DNA of 64,000 nucleotides, taken from NCBI RefSeq assembly GCF_050589625.1, contig NZ_JBNGOP010000007.1:113170-177169 (forward strand). Direction: 5' to 3'. The translations under genes were made by a program, and so were the position numbers. Within the stretch, counting starts at the first letter, position 1; each line of letters starts with the position of its first letter. The notes below the pieces were generated by a model. The model saw only the letters and a program-made list of their open reading frames with translations, was not told where the DNA came from and made no database searches. This stretch comes from Pelagihabitans sp947500445 (lineage in GTDB: Bacteria > Bacteroidota > Bacteroidia > Flavobacteriales > Flavobacteriaceae). Below, in pieces: positions 16,929 through 25,590 of this stretch.

Positions 16929-19900
16929 ATGAAAAGAAATTACATCGGGCGATCTGCAATCGCCTTTTTTATCCTGATCTACGGGATTTTCCAAGGACAC
17001 GCACAGGTGCCCTCCTACTATGCCGGAACAGACATTGCGGCCACTGGAGCGGTACTAAAAAGTAATCTTGCCACTTTGGTCACGGATTCCCAAACGACCG
17101 TATTAACGTATACCCCTGGAGTTTGGGACGCATTAAAGCAAACCGATCTGAATCCTGGTGACCCTAGTAAGGTATTTCTCATTTACGGTTATAATGATAC
17201 CGATACGGATGGCACCAATGATCGTACGCGCTCAAAAGATATGAACGGCGGCAATGTCGGCGACTGGAACCGGGAGCACAGCTATCCAAAATCGTTGGGA
17301 AACCCCAATCTTGGAGAAACGGGTCCGGGATCCGATGCACATCACCTTAGGGCCTCCGATGTCCAGTTCAATGGGGTGCGGAGCAATTTGCGCTATACGG
17401 ATGCCGACGGAAATGCCCGTCCGATAAACGGGGGGTTCTATCCAGGTGACGAATGGAAAGGCGACGTTGCAAGAATGATGTTCTATATGTACCTACGGTA
17501 TGGAGATCGATGCCTTCCAAATGCGGTTGGTATCGGAGGGAACAGTTATGCTGCGGATATACCGGATATTTTCTTGGAATGGAACGCCGAAGATCCCGTT
17601 TCACAGGTAGAACTGAACCGAAATGTAATTTTGGAGGGCATACAGGGGAATCGCAATCCTTTTATTGATAATCCAGCCTTTGCAACGTCCATTTGGGGCG
17701 GACCACAGGCCGAAGATCGTTTTACGGGCGTTGATGCGCAAATTGTCATCAATGAAGTTGATGCGGATCAGTCGGGCACCGATGCTTCCGAGTTTATAGA
17801 ACTTTATGACGGCGGTTTTGGCAATACTGCTTTGGATGGTCTCGTAATCGTCCTTTATAACGGTAATAGCGACGAAAGTTATGCAAGCATTGATTTGGAC
17901 GGTTTTACGACCGATGCAAACGGTTATTTCGTAATCGGTAGTGCCAATGTTCGCAATGTAACATTGGAAGCGTTTACCACGAACGGAATTCAAAATGGTG
18001 CCGATGCCGTGGCACTCTATCAAGATGATGCCGCCTCCTTTCCTACGGGAACGGCAATTACGACCACTAATCTGTTGGATGCCCTAGTGTACGGGACTGG
18101 CGATGCCGATGATCTGGAACTATTGCCATTGTTGAATACGGGACAGAAACAAATAGACGAAAATAGCGATGGCAATGCAGCGGACAATAGCATGCAACGC
18201 CTTCCCAATGGCCAGGGAGGAACTAGAAATACCGATACTTATGGAGTATTGGTGCCCACGCCCGGAACCATGAATATGGAAGAGGTTACGGTAGATATGG
18301 AAGCGCCATCGGCCCCTTTAAATTTGTCGGTAACGGGGGTTACCTCCAACACCGCCACAATCGGTTGGGATGCTTCGACCGATAATATCGGGGTAGCGGA
18401 ATATCAATTGTTTACGGAAAATACGTTACTTGCGAACACAAGTGCTACCAGCTTCCAACTGATTGGGTTACTTCCAAATACCGCATACGAAATTCGTATC
18501 GTGGCAGTGGATGCCGCCGGTAATAGCTCTGAAGCAAGCGACATACTATCTTTTACAACATTGGATTCGGTTCCTTCGACTGGAAATGCAATTGTCATTT
18601 CCGGAGTATTCGACGGCCCTTTGAGCGGTGGGGTACCCAAAGGTGTGGAGCTTTATGTAACCGAGGACATTGCCGATCTTAGCGTATATGGGTTGGGTTC
18701 CGCCAACAATGGTAACGGAACCAATGGGGTCGAGTTTAGCTTCCCGGCCGAAGCCGCCGCTGCGGGCAGTTTTTTGTATGTTGCTTCGGAAACTACCGGT
18801 TTTACCAGTTTTTTCGGCTTTGCCCCTGACTACGTTTCCGGTGCCATGGCCATAAACGGGGACGATGCCATTGAACTTTTTAAGGATGGAAACGTAATCG
18901 ATGTTTTTGGGGAAATTGCCGTAGATGGCAGTGGAGCACCATGGGAGTATGCGGATGGCTGGGCCTACAGAACTGCAAATACCGGCCCCGATGGAGCTAC
19001 CTTTGCACTTGGGAACTGGACTTTTAGTGGACCGAACGCCCTGGATAACGAAACGGTGAACGCTACAGCGACCAATGCGTTTCCTATTGGGAGTTTCACC
19101 ACCGGGCCTGCACAAATTGTCATAAATGAAATTGATGCCGACAATCCCGGAACAGATGCCTCAGAATTTATAGAATTGTATGACGGTGGCACGGGAAATA
19201 CAGCTTTGGATGGACTAGTAGTCGTTTTGTATAACGGTAGCGACGATCAGAGTTACAACAATGCGATCGATCTCGATGGTTTTACAACGGATGCCAATGG
19301 CTATTTTGTTATCGGCAGTGCCTTGGTCCCCAATGTGGACCTTGTGGCATTTACGACAAATGGACTTCAAAACGGTGCGGATGCCGTAGCCCTATACCAA
19401 GGTGATGCAAGTAGTTTTCCCAATGATACTCCCCTATTGATCAACGATAGCCTGATCGATGCCTTGGTGTATGACACCAGTGATGGTGATGATGCCGTTT
19501 TGCTTACGCTGTTAAACCCCGGAGAGGAACAAATAAACGAAGATGCTTTCGGGGATAAGGATGGCCAATCGCTACAACGACTTCCGAACGGTACCGGTGG
19601 CTTAAGAAACACCGGAGCGTATGAACCGGCTTTGCCCACACCGGGAACCGAAAACGGCGCAGTACCTCCAGCTCCGGATACCATTTCCATTTTGGAAGCA
19701 CGAAACACCGCGGAAGGTGAATTGGTGACCGTTAGCGGTATTTTGACCGTTTCCGATCAATTTGCGGGTTCCGCCTATCTGCAAGATGACACCGCAGGTA
19801 TTGCTATTTTTGACGAAACGGTACATGGCGAAGGCAATTTTATGATCGGCGATTCCATAACCGTCACCGGAACAAGAAGTGCCTTTAACGAGCAAGTACA

Positions 19901-22043
19901 ACTCAGTTCGGTGACCGAAGTGGTCAATAATGGAGTACCGGACCAACAGATTCTTCCAAGGACGATAGCGTTTAATGAATTGGGCGATTATCCGGGGCAA
20001 TTGGTCCGTATAGCCAACCCCGATTTTCCCAGACCGGGAGATATCCTTTTTGGTAATTCCAATTACGAACTATCCGATACCAGCGGCATTGGGGAAATAC
20101 GAATCGATAACGACGTGGCGGCCATAGTCGGTCTGGGCCAACCGGATACCTGTTCCGAAGTTATCGGGGTAGTCGGCCGGTTTTTTGAGACCTACCAATT
20201 ATTGCCCCGTTCCGATAGCGACCTTTCCTGTGCCGAACCGTACGTGCCCCCGGGAAGTACTATAGCAATAGATCAGGCCGAAACCTTCGACGTCGTGACC
20301 TGGAATATTGAATGGTTCGGGGAAGAATCCAATTCCCCTGCTGCCGGAAATCCAATGTCGGATGCCATTCAAAGGGATAGTGTTCGAACCATACTGGAAT
20401 CTTTGAATGCCGATGTTATCGCCGTTCAGGAAATTGTAGACGTTCCCTTGTTCGAGGAACTTATCGGGACGCTCCCAAATTATAGTTATGTATTGTCCCC
20501 GGCGACCTCACGCCCCGACGCTACCGATGGTATGCAGCAAAAGGTCGGGTTCATTTACAACACCAATACCGTTTCCGTAGTCGATACCCGACCACTCTTG
20601 GAAAGTATTCATCCCCTATACAATGGCGGTGATGATACAGCCCTGGCGGACTACCCCGTTTCGGACAAAACCCGTTTTTATGCCAGTGGACGACTACCCT
20701 TTTTGATTACCGCAGATGTAACCATTGGCGGTAGTAGCAAACGTTATGATATTGTAGGTCTGCACGCTAGGGCGAACAGTGGTAGTAGTCCGCAAGAGCG
20801 CTACGATATGCGTAAGTTTGATGTGGAAGTACTTAAGGACAGCCTTGACACACAATTTGCGGATACCAATCTTATTCTTTTAGGGGACTTTAACGATGAT
20901 GTCGATGAAACCGTGGCCGATGTTGATACGACCGTAAGTTCTTATGAGGTGTACACGGCAGATACGGAAAACTTCACCGTTTTAAGTGCGGCACTTAGCG
21001 AGGCCGGTTTTCGGTCGTTCGCATTTCGAGAGAACATGATCGACCATATTGCAGTGTCCAATGAAGTTGTTCCAACCTACATTGATGAAACCGTTAGCGT
21101 GGGATATGCTTTTTATGACAACGATTATACCAATACGGTATCGGACCATTTCCCCGTTTCGGCACGTTTTGTAACGGAAGTGATACGCTTGGAAACCCTT
21201 GTAACCGACAATGTGAGTTGCAATGGAGGAAATGACGGGGCGGCAACCGCAATCGTTAACGGCGGTGTGGGACCATACACCTACTTGTGGAGCGATGGGC
21301 AAACCGATGCCATGGCTAGCGGATTGATGGCTGGCGAATACTCCTTAACGGTTACCGATGCCTTGGGCGCTACCTTGGAAGGCACGGTTTTGATAACCGA
21401 ACCCGAACCGATAGGGCTTTCCGTTTCGGAGGACATAAAATTGTATCTGGGATACCACCCAAGCGGTTGTAAAACCATTGACATAACCGCAATGGAAGGT
21501 GGACTTGCTCCATTTACCTATGCATGGAGTACGGGAGAGACCACGGCAAACATAAGGGTTTGCCCGGAAGAAACCACTGACTATACGATTACCGTAACGG
21601 ACGCAAACGGTTGTACGGCCGAAGCTACGGTTAACATAGAGGTTGTTGATGTACGTTGTGGTAATGGTGATTACGATAAAGTGGAAGTCTGCTTTCGGGG
21701 AAGAACATTTTGCGTTTCACAGATTGCAGCATGGTTCTACCTTTACTACGGTGGCACCTTGGGAAGCTGTGACGGCGTTGCCGAAAATACGGTTACCTTG
21801 GAAACCTACCCCAATCCATTTACCGCTTATGTCATCGCGGATTTGACCGTCACCAAAAAATCAAAGGTGCGTTTCTTGGTCTATAACCGTTACGGCCGAT
21901 TGATTAAGCGAGAACGCGCCATTATCGAAGCGGGAAATTCAAAAATAGAACTTCATTTTGGTTACCTAAGGCCAGGACCTTACTATTTGCAGACGATTAT
22001 CAACGGAAGTTGGTACGCTACAGAGCAGTTGATCAAACAATAA
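16929..22043 (+). CDS. T9SS-exported dual nuclease: endonuclease I domain plus EEP domain with adhesin-like modules
   Basis: A 1704-residue secreted protein. Order: signal peptide (1-25); endonuclease I domain (about 27-265) with WNREHSYPKSLG near 112 and GSDAHHLRASD near 134; lamin-tail-like module (about 269-455); fibronectin III (about 458-545); another lamin-tail-like module (about 552-725); a near-copy of the first (about 727-915); OB-fold/DUF5689-like region (about 918-1110); endonuclease/exonuclease/phosphatase domain (about 1115-1410) with TWNIEWFG, LGDFNDD near 1317, DHIAVSNE near 1371 and SDHFPV near 1404; two SprB-type repeats; and a T9SS sorting domain from TYPNPF near 1625. Both nuclease cores keep their catalytic motifs. 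Probably degrades extracellular nucleic acid for nutrient or phosphate gain. Monocistronic, ending at a strong terminator. Confidence 0.88.
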   Translation: MKRNYIGRSAIAFFILIYGIFQGHAQVPSYYAGTDIAATGAVLKSNLATLVTDSQTTVLTYTPGVWDALKQTDLNPGDPSKVFLIYGYNDTDTDGTNDRTRSKDMNGGNVGDWNREHSYPKSLGNPNLGETGPGSDAHHLRASDVQFNGVRSNLRYTDADGNARPINGGFYPGDEWKGDVARMMFYMYLRYGDRCLPNAVGIGGNSYAADIPDIFLEWNAEDPVSQVELNRNVILEGIQGNRNPFIDNPAFATSIWGGPQAEDRFTGVDAQIVINEVDADQSGTDASEFIELYDGGFGNTALDGLVIVLYNGNSDESYASIDLDGFTTDANGYFVIGSANVRNVTLEAFTTNGIQNGADAVALYQDDAASFPTGTAITTTNLLDALVYGTGDADDLELLPLLNTGQKQIDENSDGNAADNSMQRLPNGQGGTRNTDTYGVLVPTPGTMNMEEVTVDMEAPSAPLNLSVTGVTSNTATIGWDASTDNIGVAEYQLFTENTLLANTSATSFQLIGLLPNTAYEIRIVAVDAAGNSSEASDILSFTTLDSVPSTGNAIVISGVFDGPLSGGVPKGVELYVTEDIADLSVYGLGSANNGNGTNGVEFSFPAEAAAAGSFLYVASETTGFTSFFGFAPDYVSGAMAINGDDAIELFKDGNVIDVFGEIAVDGSGAPWEYADGWAYRTANTGPDGATFALGNWTFSGPNALDNETVNATATNAFPIGSFTTGPAQIVINEIDADNPGTDASEFIELYDGGTGNTALDGLVVVLYNGSDDQSYNNAIDLDGFTTDANGYFVIGSALVPNVDLVAFTTNGLQNGADAVALYQGDASSFPNDTPLLINDSLIDALVYDTSDGDDAVLLTLLNPGEEQINEDAFGDKDGQSLQRLPNGTGGLRNTGAYEPALPTPGTENGAVPPAPDTISILEARNTAEGELVTVSGILTVSDQFAGSAYLQDDTAGIAIFDETVHGEGNFMIGDSITVTGTRSAFNEQVQLSSVTEVVNNGVPDQQILPRTIAFNELGDYPGQLVRIANPDFPRPGDILFGNSNYELSDTSGIGEIRIDNDVAAIVGLGQPDTCSEVIGVVGRFFETYQLLPRSDSDLSCAEPYVPPGSTIAIDQAETFDVVTWNIEWFGEESNSPAAGNPMSDAIQRDSVRTILESLNADVIAVQEIVDVPLFEELIGTLPNYSYVLSPATSRPDATDGMQQKVGFIYNTNTVSVVDTRPLLESIHPLYNGGDDTALADYPVSDKTRFYASGRLPFLITADVTIGGSSKRYDIVGLHARANSGSSPQERYDMRKFDVEVLKDSLDTQFADTNLILLGDFNDDVDETVADVDTTVSSYEVYTADTENFTVLSAALSEAGFRSFAFRENMIDHIAVSNEVVPTYIDETVSVGYAFYDNDYTNTVSDHFPVSARFVTEVIRLETLVTDNVSCNGGNDGAATAIVNGGVGPYTYLWSDGQTDAMASGLMAGEYSLTVTDALGATLEGTVLITEPEPIGLSVSEDIKLYLGYHPSGCKTIDITAMEGGLAPFTYAWSTGETTANIRVCPEETTDYTITVTDANGCTAEATVNIEVVDVRCGNGDYDKVEVCFRGRTFCVSQIAAWFYLYYGGTLGSCDGVAENTVTLETYPNPFTAYVIADLTVTKKSKVRFLVYNRYGRLIKRERAIIEAGNSKIELHFGYLRPGPYYLQTIINGSWYATEQLIKQ

Positions 22044-22062
22044 GTTTGAAAACGTTTATGAG

Positions 22063-22097
22063 AAAAAGGCCATCAACCGTGAGTTGATGGCCTTTTT
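22063..22097. terminator. rho-independent terminator, bidirectional
   Basis: A perfect 10-bp stem GGCCATCAAC / GTTGATGGCC (22068-22077 and 22083-22092) with a five-base loop, flanked by A-run and T-run. It can stop the T9SS nuclease transcript and transcription from the other strand. Confidence 0.9.
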
Positions 22098-22099
22098 GT

Positions 22100-22120
22100 T
22101 ACCATTTTATCTTTGAAATG
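22100..22120. repeat. solo MITE-end motif
   Basis: TACCATTTTATCTTTGAAAT at 22100-22119 differs by one base from the 20-bp terminal repeat of the MITEs at 26927 and 34444. Nothing else of the element is recognisable here. It lies between the terminator and the PorP/SprF remnant. Confidence 0.45.
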
Positions 22121-22127
22121 GAATCAT

Positions 22128-22583
22128 TTAATCGATAGCATATCCGTCTCCAAAACGGTAACTTAGGAGAAGTCCATGCGTATTCCCCAAAGGATTATCA
22201 TTGGTCGCCAAATTGTAGTGATAGATCAACCGGAAATTTTTGATTAGGTAAACCCCGGCCAAAAAGTTAAGTGAAGCACTGGTCCGATAGCCGGTTCCTA
22301 TCTCGAACTTATTTTTAAAACTGACCGCCAGGTTCAAGTCCGCTTGCAAAGGTGCGCCATTCTCATACCGAATGAGCATGTTCGGTTTGATCATCATTTC
22401 TTCAAAAATATCGGAGTAAAATCGGTAACCGAAATACCCATAAGTCGGGTTGGATAAATTTAGGTCGTCTTGGGAAGCCAAACGATCGCCTAAAATATTG
22501 GGCGCGGATACTCCAGCATAGAAGCGGGCATGATTAAACAGGAATCCGATGCCCCTGAAATGGCCGTAAACCGTAAAAACAAA
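22128..22583 (-). pseudogene. truncated PorP/SprF-family T9SS outer-membrane protein
   Basis: The minus strand is open from 22583 down to the stop at 22128, about 151 codons. It encodes the C-terminal strands of a PorP/SprF beta-barrel: GIGFLFNHARFYAGVSAPNI, then a region of amphipathic strands, ending LLSYRFGDGYAID. Full members have about 300-340 residues and a signal peptide; here an in-frame TAG (22584-22586) stands immediately upstream, and no start codon or N-terminal half can be found. A TTG at 22481 would give 117 residues but no export signal. Most likely a decayed gene. Intact members pair with SprB-type adhesins for gliding or attachment. Confidence 0.75.
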
Positions 22584-22934
22584 CTAACCATACTTCCAAA
22601 AACCGGTGTATGTTTGGGTACTACCATTAACGACTGCCGTATCCTCCATTGCGGCCAGCATCAATCTTTTAGGCTTTGTTGTCAGGTTCCATAACAGACA
22701 ATACATGAGTTTAATCTACTCCTTTCTAATACCGCAGATCCCGCACCATGACCGTCAATAACATCAAATAAGTACCCAAGCCGTTTTTAATTTAAGGAAT
22801 CGGCAGTATATTTAGTTGCTGTACTACACCATGATTAGTGCGGAAATGCGTTTTGGATGGCTCCGCCGTCAATAAAAAATCAAGTCGTAACAGTGCATAC
22901 GGTGTGCGACAAAGCAACCCATGTTTTTAGGAAT
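22584..22934. other. intergenic region upstream of the Cache-channel gene
   Basis: 351 bases without a supported gene. The missing N-terminal half of PorP/SprF could not be found in any frame on the minus strand. TATATTTA at 22817-22824 is one base off a -7 element and could serve the plus-strand gene; no -33 TTG is correctly spaced. Confidence 0.4.
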
Positions 22935-25046
22935 ATGATAAAGAAAGTACTTTACATTATCGCCCTTGGATTGTTTGTAGCCACCATTTATCATGCCTAC
23001 GAACTCTATTCCTTTAGTAAGGAACGGGACCATATCGTTCAGGATAAGGGTTTGCGCACGATGGAATCCTTAAAAAAACAGGTAGACGGGATTCTTTCCA
23101 GTATTGTTGACGAAGGAAAAAAACTCGCTGAAGATTTTGGCACAAATTCTTACAGCCAAGAGGAAATAGAAAAAATCATCAAGGAATCTTCACTTAAAAT
23201 CCCAGCATTACAAGGGATAACGGCCTGTTATGAGCCCTATGCTTTCTCAGGAGATCGTAAACTGTTTTGCCCCTTTTACAATAAAGGAACAGCGGACTAT
23301 ATTTATGTAGGGGACAGTTATGATTATACCGATGCAACCCTCGATGGAACAGATTGGTACACCGGGGTTCGGGATAAAGGTGCCAAGTGGGTAGAGCCAT
23401 ACTATGCAAAAGCTGCCAAAGACTGGTACATTGACTATGGTATCCCCTTTTATTATACGGCAGGACCGAACAAGGGAAAGGTGAAGGGGACCATTACCAT
23501 GAGCTTCGTTACCAGTGGCTTTAAAAGTATGATACTTTCACTTAGTTTGGGAAAAACCGGATATGGGCTCATCACTTCTACAGAAGGCACCTATCTTTCC
23601 CATCCTGTAAACGATTACATAGGAACGACCAACTTAAAGGAAACCAGCGAAAACGAAACGAACACTGTTTTAAAAAAGGCCTACAACGCCCTGTTGGAGG
23701 GACAATCGGGAAATGTGGAGCATGCTTCGGACGACAATAACGATACGGAACTCTTTTTTTATGATAAAATACCTTCCAATGGCTGGGGTATCGGGCTGAT
23801 GTTTTCTAAAAATGAACTTTTGGGAAGCAAGGCCGCCCTTAACCATCGGTATATCAAGTTGACCTTATTTTTCTCGGCTTTTCTATTGATCATCATCGCC
23901 ATTTATTTTAATAAGGATTATTTGGACCGGCAAGAAATATGGCAATTGAGTATACTGGCCACGGTATTATTGATCTTTAATATCCTTTTGATCGGATATC
24001 TGGAGCATACGGGGAGCAGGAGGATCAGTACCTCGGAAAGTCCTCCGATTGCCGATGTATCGAGCCTAGGGAGTTTTATAAACAAGCAGCAAACACGACG
24101 CAGGGAACTCAAACTGCCCGAAAGTACCCCGATACCAACGGGAATGTTCATCGAACGAATGGCTTTTGAAAACAGCTACAATCTTAATATCGGCGGTCGG
24201 ATCTGGCAAAAATATCCTTTAAACTTGGTGGAAACCATTAGTGAGGGATTTCGATTGCCCCAAACCTCGCCCTTTGCCGAAGCCTCTTTTATAGAAGAGG
24301 TTTCCAGAAAAGAAATAAAGGGCATTGCCGGAAAACCGGACTATCTGTTGATCAGTTGGGACTTTCGGGTAACGGTGCAACAATACCTGAATTACGAAAA
24401 CTTCCCGTTCGATAAGCGGCATATCAGTTTGGACATTGTCCCTATCAGCAATGAGGACCATCTGGTGTTTACCCCCGATTTGGCCAGCTATGAATTCACC
24501 AATCCCACCAGAAAGCCGGGGCTGAACCAAAACGTTATCGTATCGGGGAACAATATCATGAAAAGTTATTTCAACTATTCGGTGGCGTCATACGATACGG
24601 ATTTTGGTTATGGCGCCAAAACCTTGTTTGAAGAGGTACCCATCTTGCATTACAACATCGATTTGAGACGTATTTTACTCAATACGTTCGTCACCTATTT
24701 GATTCCCATCTTTGTGGTATTGATCATGATGTACATTTTGCTCATCGCCTGTTCAAAAACCGAGGAGCGACAGGGTATTATAGAAGCGATGGCGGCATTT
24801 TTCTTTGTGCTCATCTTTTCGCACATCGACCTGCGAAAAGAAATCATTACCGCAGATCTCATTTTTATGGAGTATTTCTACTTCGTTACCTATTTGATGA
24901 TCATTTTGACCACTTGGAACTTGATTACCTACGCTAAAAACAAATCGCACATATTTGACTTTAATGAAAATCAAGTTTTCAAAGCGGTCTATTTTCCATT
25001 TTTCTTTCTTGCAATGCTCATTATTACCTTATCCAAATTTTACTAA
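22935..25046 (+). CDS. membrane-anchored Cache sensor fused to a pentameric ligand-gated ion channel module
   Basis: About 703 residues from the ATG at 22935 (MIKKVLYIIALGL). An in-frame ATG at 22857 would add 26 residues before the hydrophobic start and seems less likely. Order: helix (4-20); large extracytoplasmic Cache-like sensor domain (about 26-300; GTDWYTG, GKTGYGLI and HP motifs); two helices (about 306-354); a beta-rich segment with FPFD at about 490-493, the core of the Cys-loop/Pro-loop, but no Cys pair; then four helices (about 579-702) preceded by YNIDLRR. IFMEYFYFVTYLM matches the M3 helix pattern of bacterial channels such as GLIC. Topology puts both sensor and channel ectodomain outside. 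The ligand and ion selectivity are unknown. No operon partner. Confidence 0.75.
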   Translation: MIKKVLYIIALGLFVATIYHAYELYSFSKERDHIVQDKGLRTMESLKKQVDGILSSIVDEGKKLAEDFGTNSYSQEEIEKIIKESSLKIPALQGITACYEPYAFSGDRKLFCPFYNKGTADYIYVGDSYDYTDATLDGTDWYTGVRDKGAKWVEPYYAKAAKDWYIDYGIPFYYTAGPNKGKVKGTITMSFVTSGFKSMILSLSLGKTGYGLITSTEGTYLSHPVNDYIGTTNLKETSENETNTVLKKAYNALLEGQSGNVEHASDDNNDTELFFYDKIPSNGWGIGLMFSKNELLGSKAALNHRYIKLTLFFSAFLLIIIAIYFNKDYLDRQEIWQLSILATVLLIFNILLIGYLEHTGSRRISTSESPPIADVSSLGSFINKQQTRRRELKLPESTPIPTGMFIERMAFENSYNLNIGGRIWQKYPLNLVETISEGFRLPQTSPFAEASFIEEVSRKEIKGIAGKPDYLLISWDFRVTVQQYLNYENFPFDKRHISLDIVPISNEDHLVFTPDLASYEFTNPTRKPGLNQNVIVSGNNIMKSYFNYSVASYDTDFGYGAKTLFEEVPILHYNIDLRRILLNTFVTYLIPIFVVLIMMYILLIACSKTEERQGIIEAMAAFFFVLIFSHIDLRKEIITADLIFMEYFYFVTYLMIILTTWNLITYAKNKSHIFDFNENQVFKAVYFPFFFLAMLIITLSKFY

Positions 25047-25262
25047 TGAACATACTTTAATCTTGTTTTGCGGGCGATACCGATACGTAAAAATGGATGG
25101 AGTTTGGGAATAAAAAAACCTCGTAATTTAAGGACACCGAATCAGTCTTTTTTTAGCGAAACATTGTCTGCTTTCATAGGTTTTGCCCTTATTCGAATTC
25201 AAATTAAGGTGTTTGCATTTTTCTACTACCTATTCTATATAATTTAAGGCTTTTAGCTATAA

Positions 25263-25320
25263 TGTTTATTATAATGCATATTTTATTTATTTTCATTATA
25301 TTTGTGTAATATAATAAACA
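25263..25320 (+). promoter_or_regulatory. hipBA promoter with flanking inverted-repeat operator
   Basis: Perfect 11-bp arms TGTTTATTATA (25263-25273) and TATAATAAACA (25310-25320) bracket a perfect -7 box TATATTTG (25297-25304), three bases before the hipB ATG. This is the arrangement expected for an autorepressed toxin-antitoxin operon bound by the HipB dimer. The binding itself is inferred. Confidence 0.7.
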
Positions 25321-25323
25321 ATT

Positions 25324-25587
25324 ATGATTGATTCTATCACAATCAAAGACGTGAAATCCAAGCTAGGTGGGCTTTGTAAGACGAAAAGACAACGTTACGG
25401 TATGTCTCAACAAGACCTTAGTAATGCTTTGGGGTTGTCCAGGTATACGATTCAGAAATTTGAAAGCGGTAAAAATGCGACTTTGGATACTGTTTTAAAA
25501 ATTGCCAATCATTTCGGTTTGTTACAATCCATCTTTAATGGCGTTAATCAAGTTATTGATCAAGAAAGCGACATTTCCTTATATTGA
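25324..25587 (+). CDS. hipB: HipB-like XRE-family antitoxin/repressor
   Basis: An 87-residue protein with a helix-turn-helix of the Xre/Cro type: SQQDLSNALGLSRYTIQKFE, followed by the family GKNATLDTVLKIANHFGL helix. It is expected to bind the palindromic operator just upstream and to neutralise the HipA kinase encoded three bases after its stop. The local sequence is clearly more AT-rich than the neighbouring core genes, suggesting acquisition by transfer. Confidence 0.85.
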   Translation: MIDSITIKDVKSKLGGLCKTKRQRYGMSQQDLSNALGLSRYTIQKFESGKNATLDTVLKIANHFGLLQSIFNGVNQVIDQESDISLY

Positions 25588-25590
25588 TAG

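Noticed and set aside
17735..19675. Long direct repeats inside the T9SS gene considered as a tandem or CRISPR-like array
   Set aside because: Only two copies of about 190 codons, in frame and with protein-level conservation: duplicated protein modules.
22857..22934. Longer start for the Cache-channel protein
   Set aside because: The additional 26 residues are polar and precede a perfect N-terminal membrane anchor starting at the ATG at 22935; cannot be excluded without mapping.
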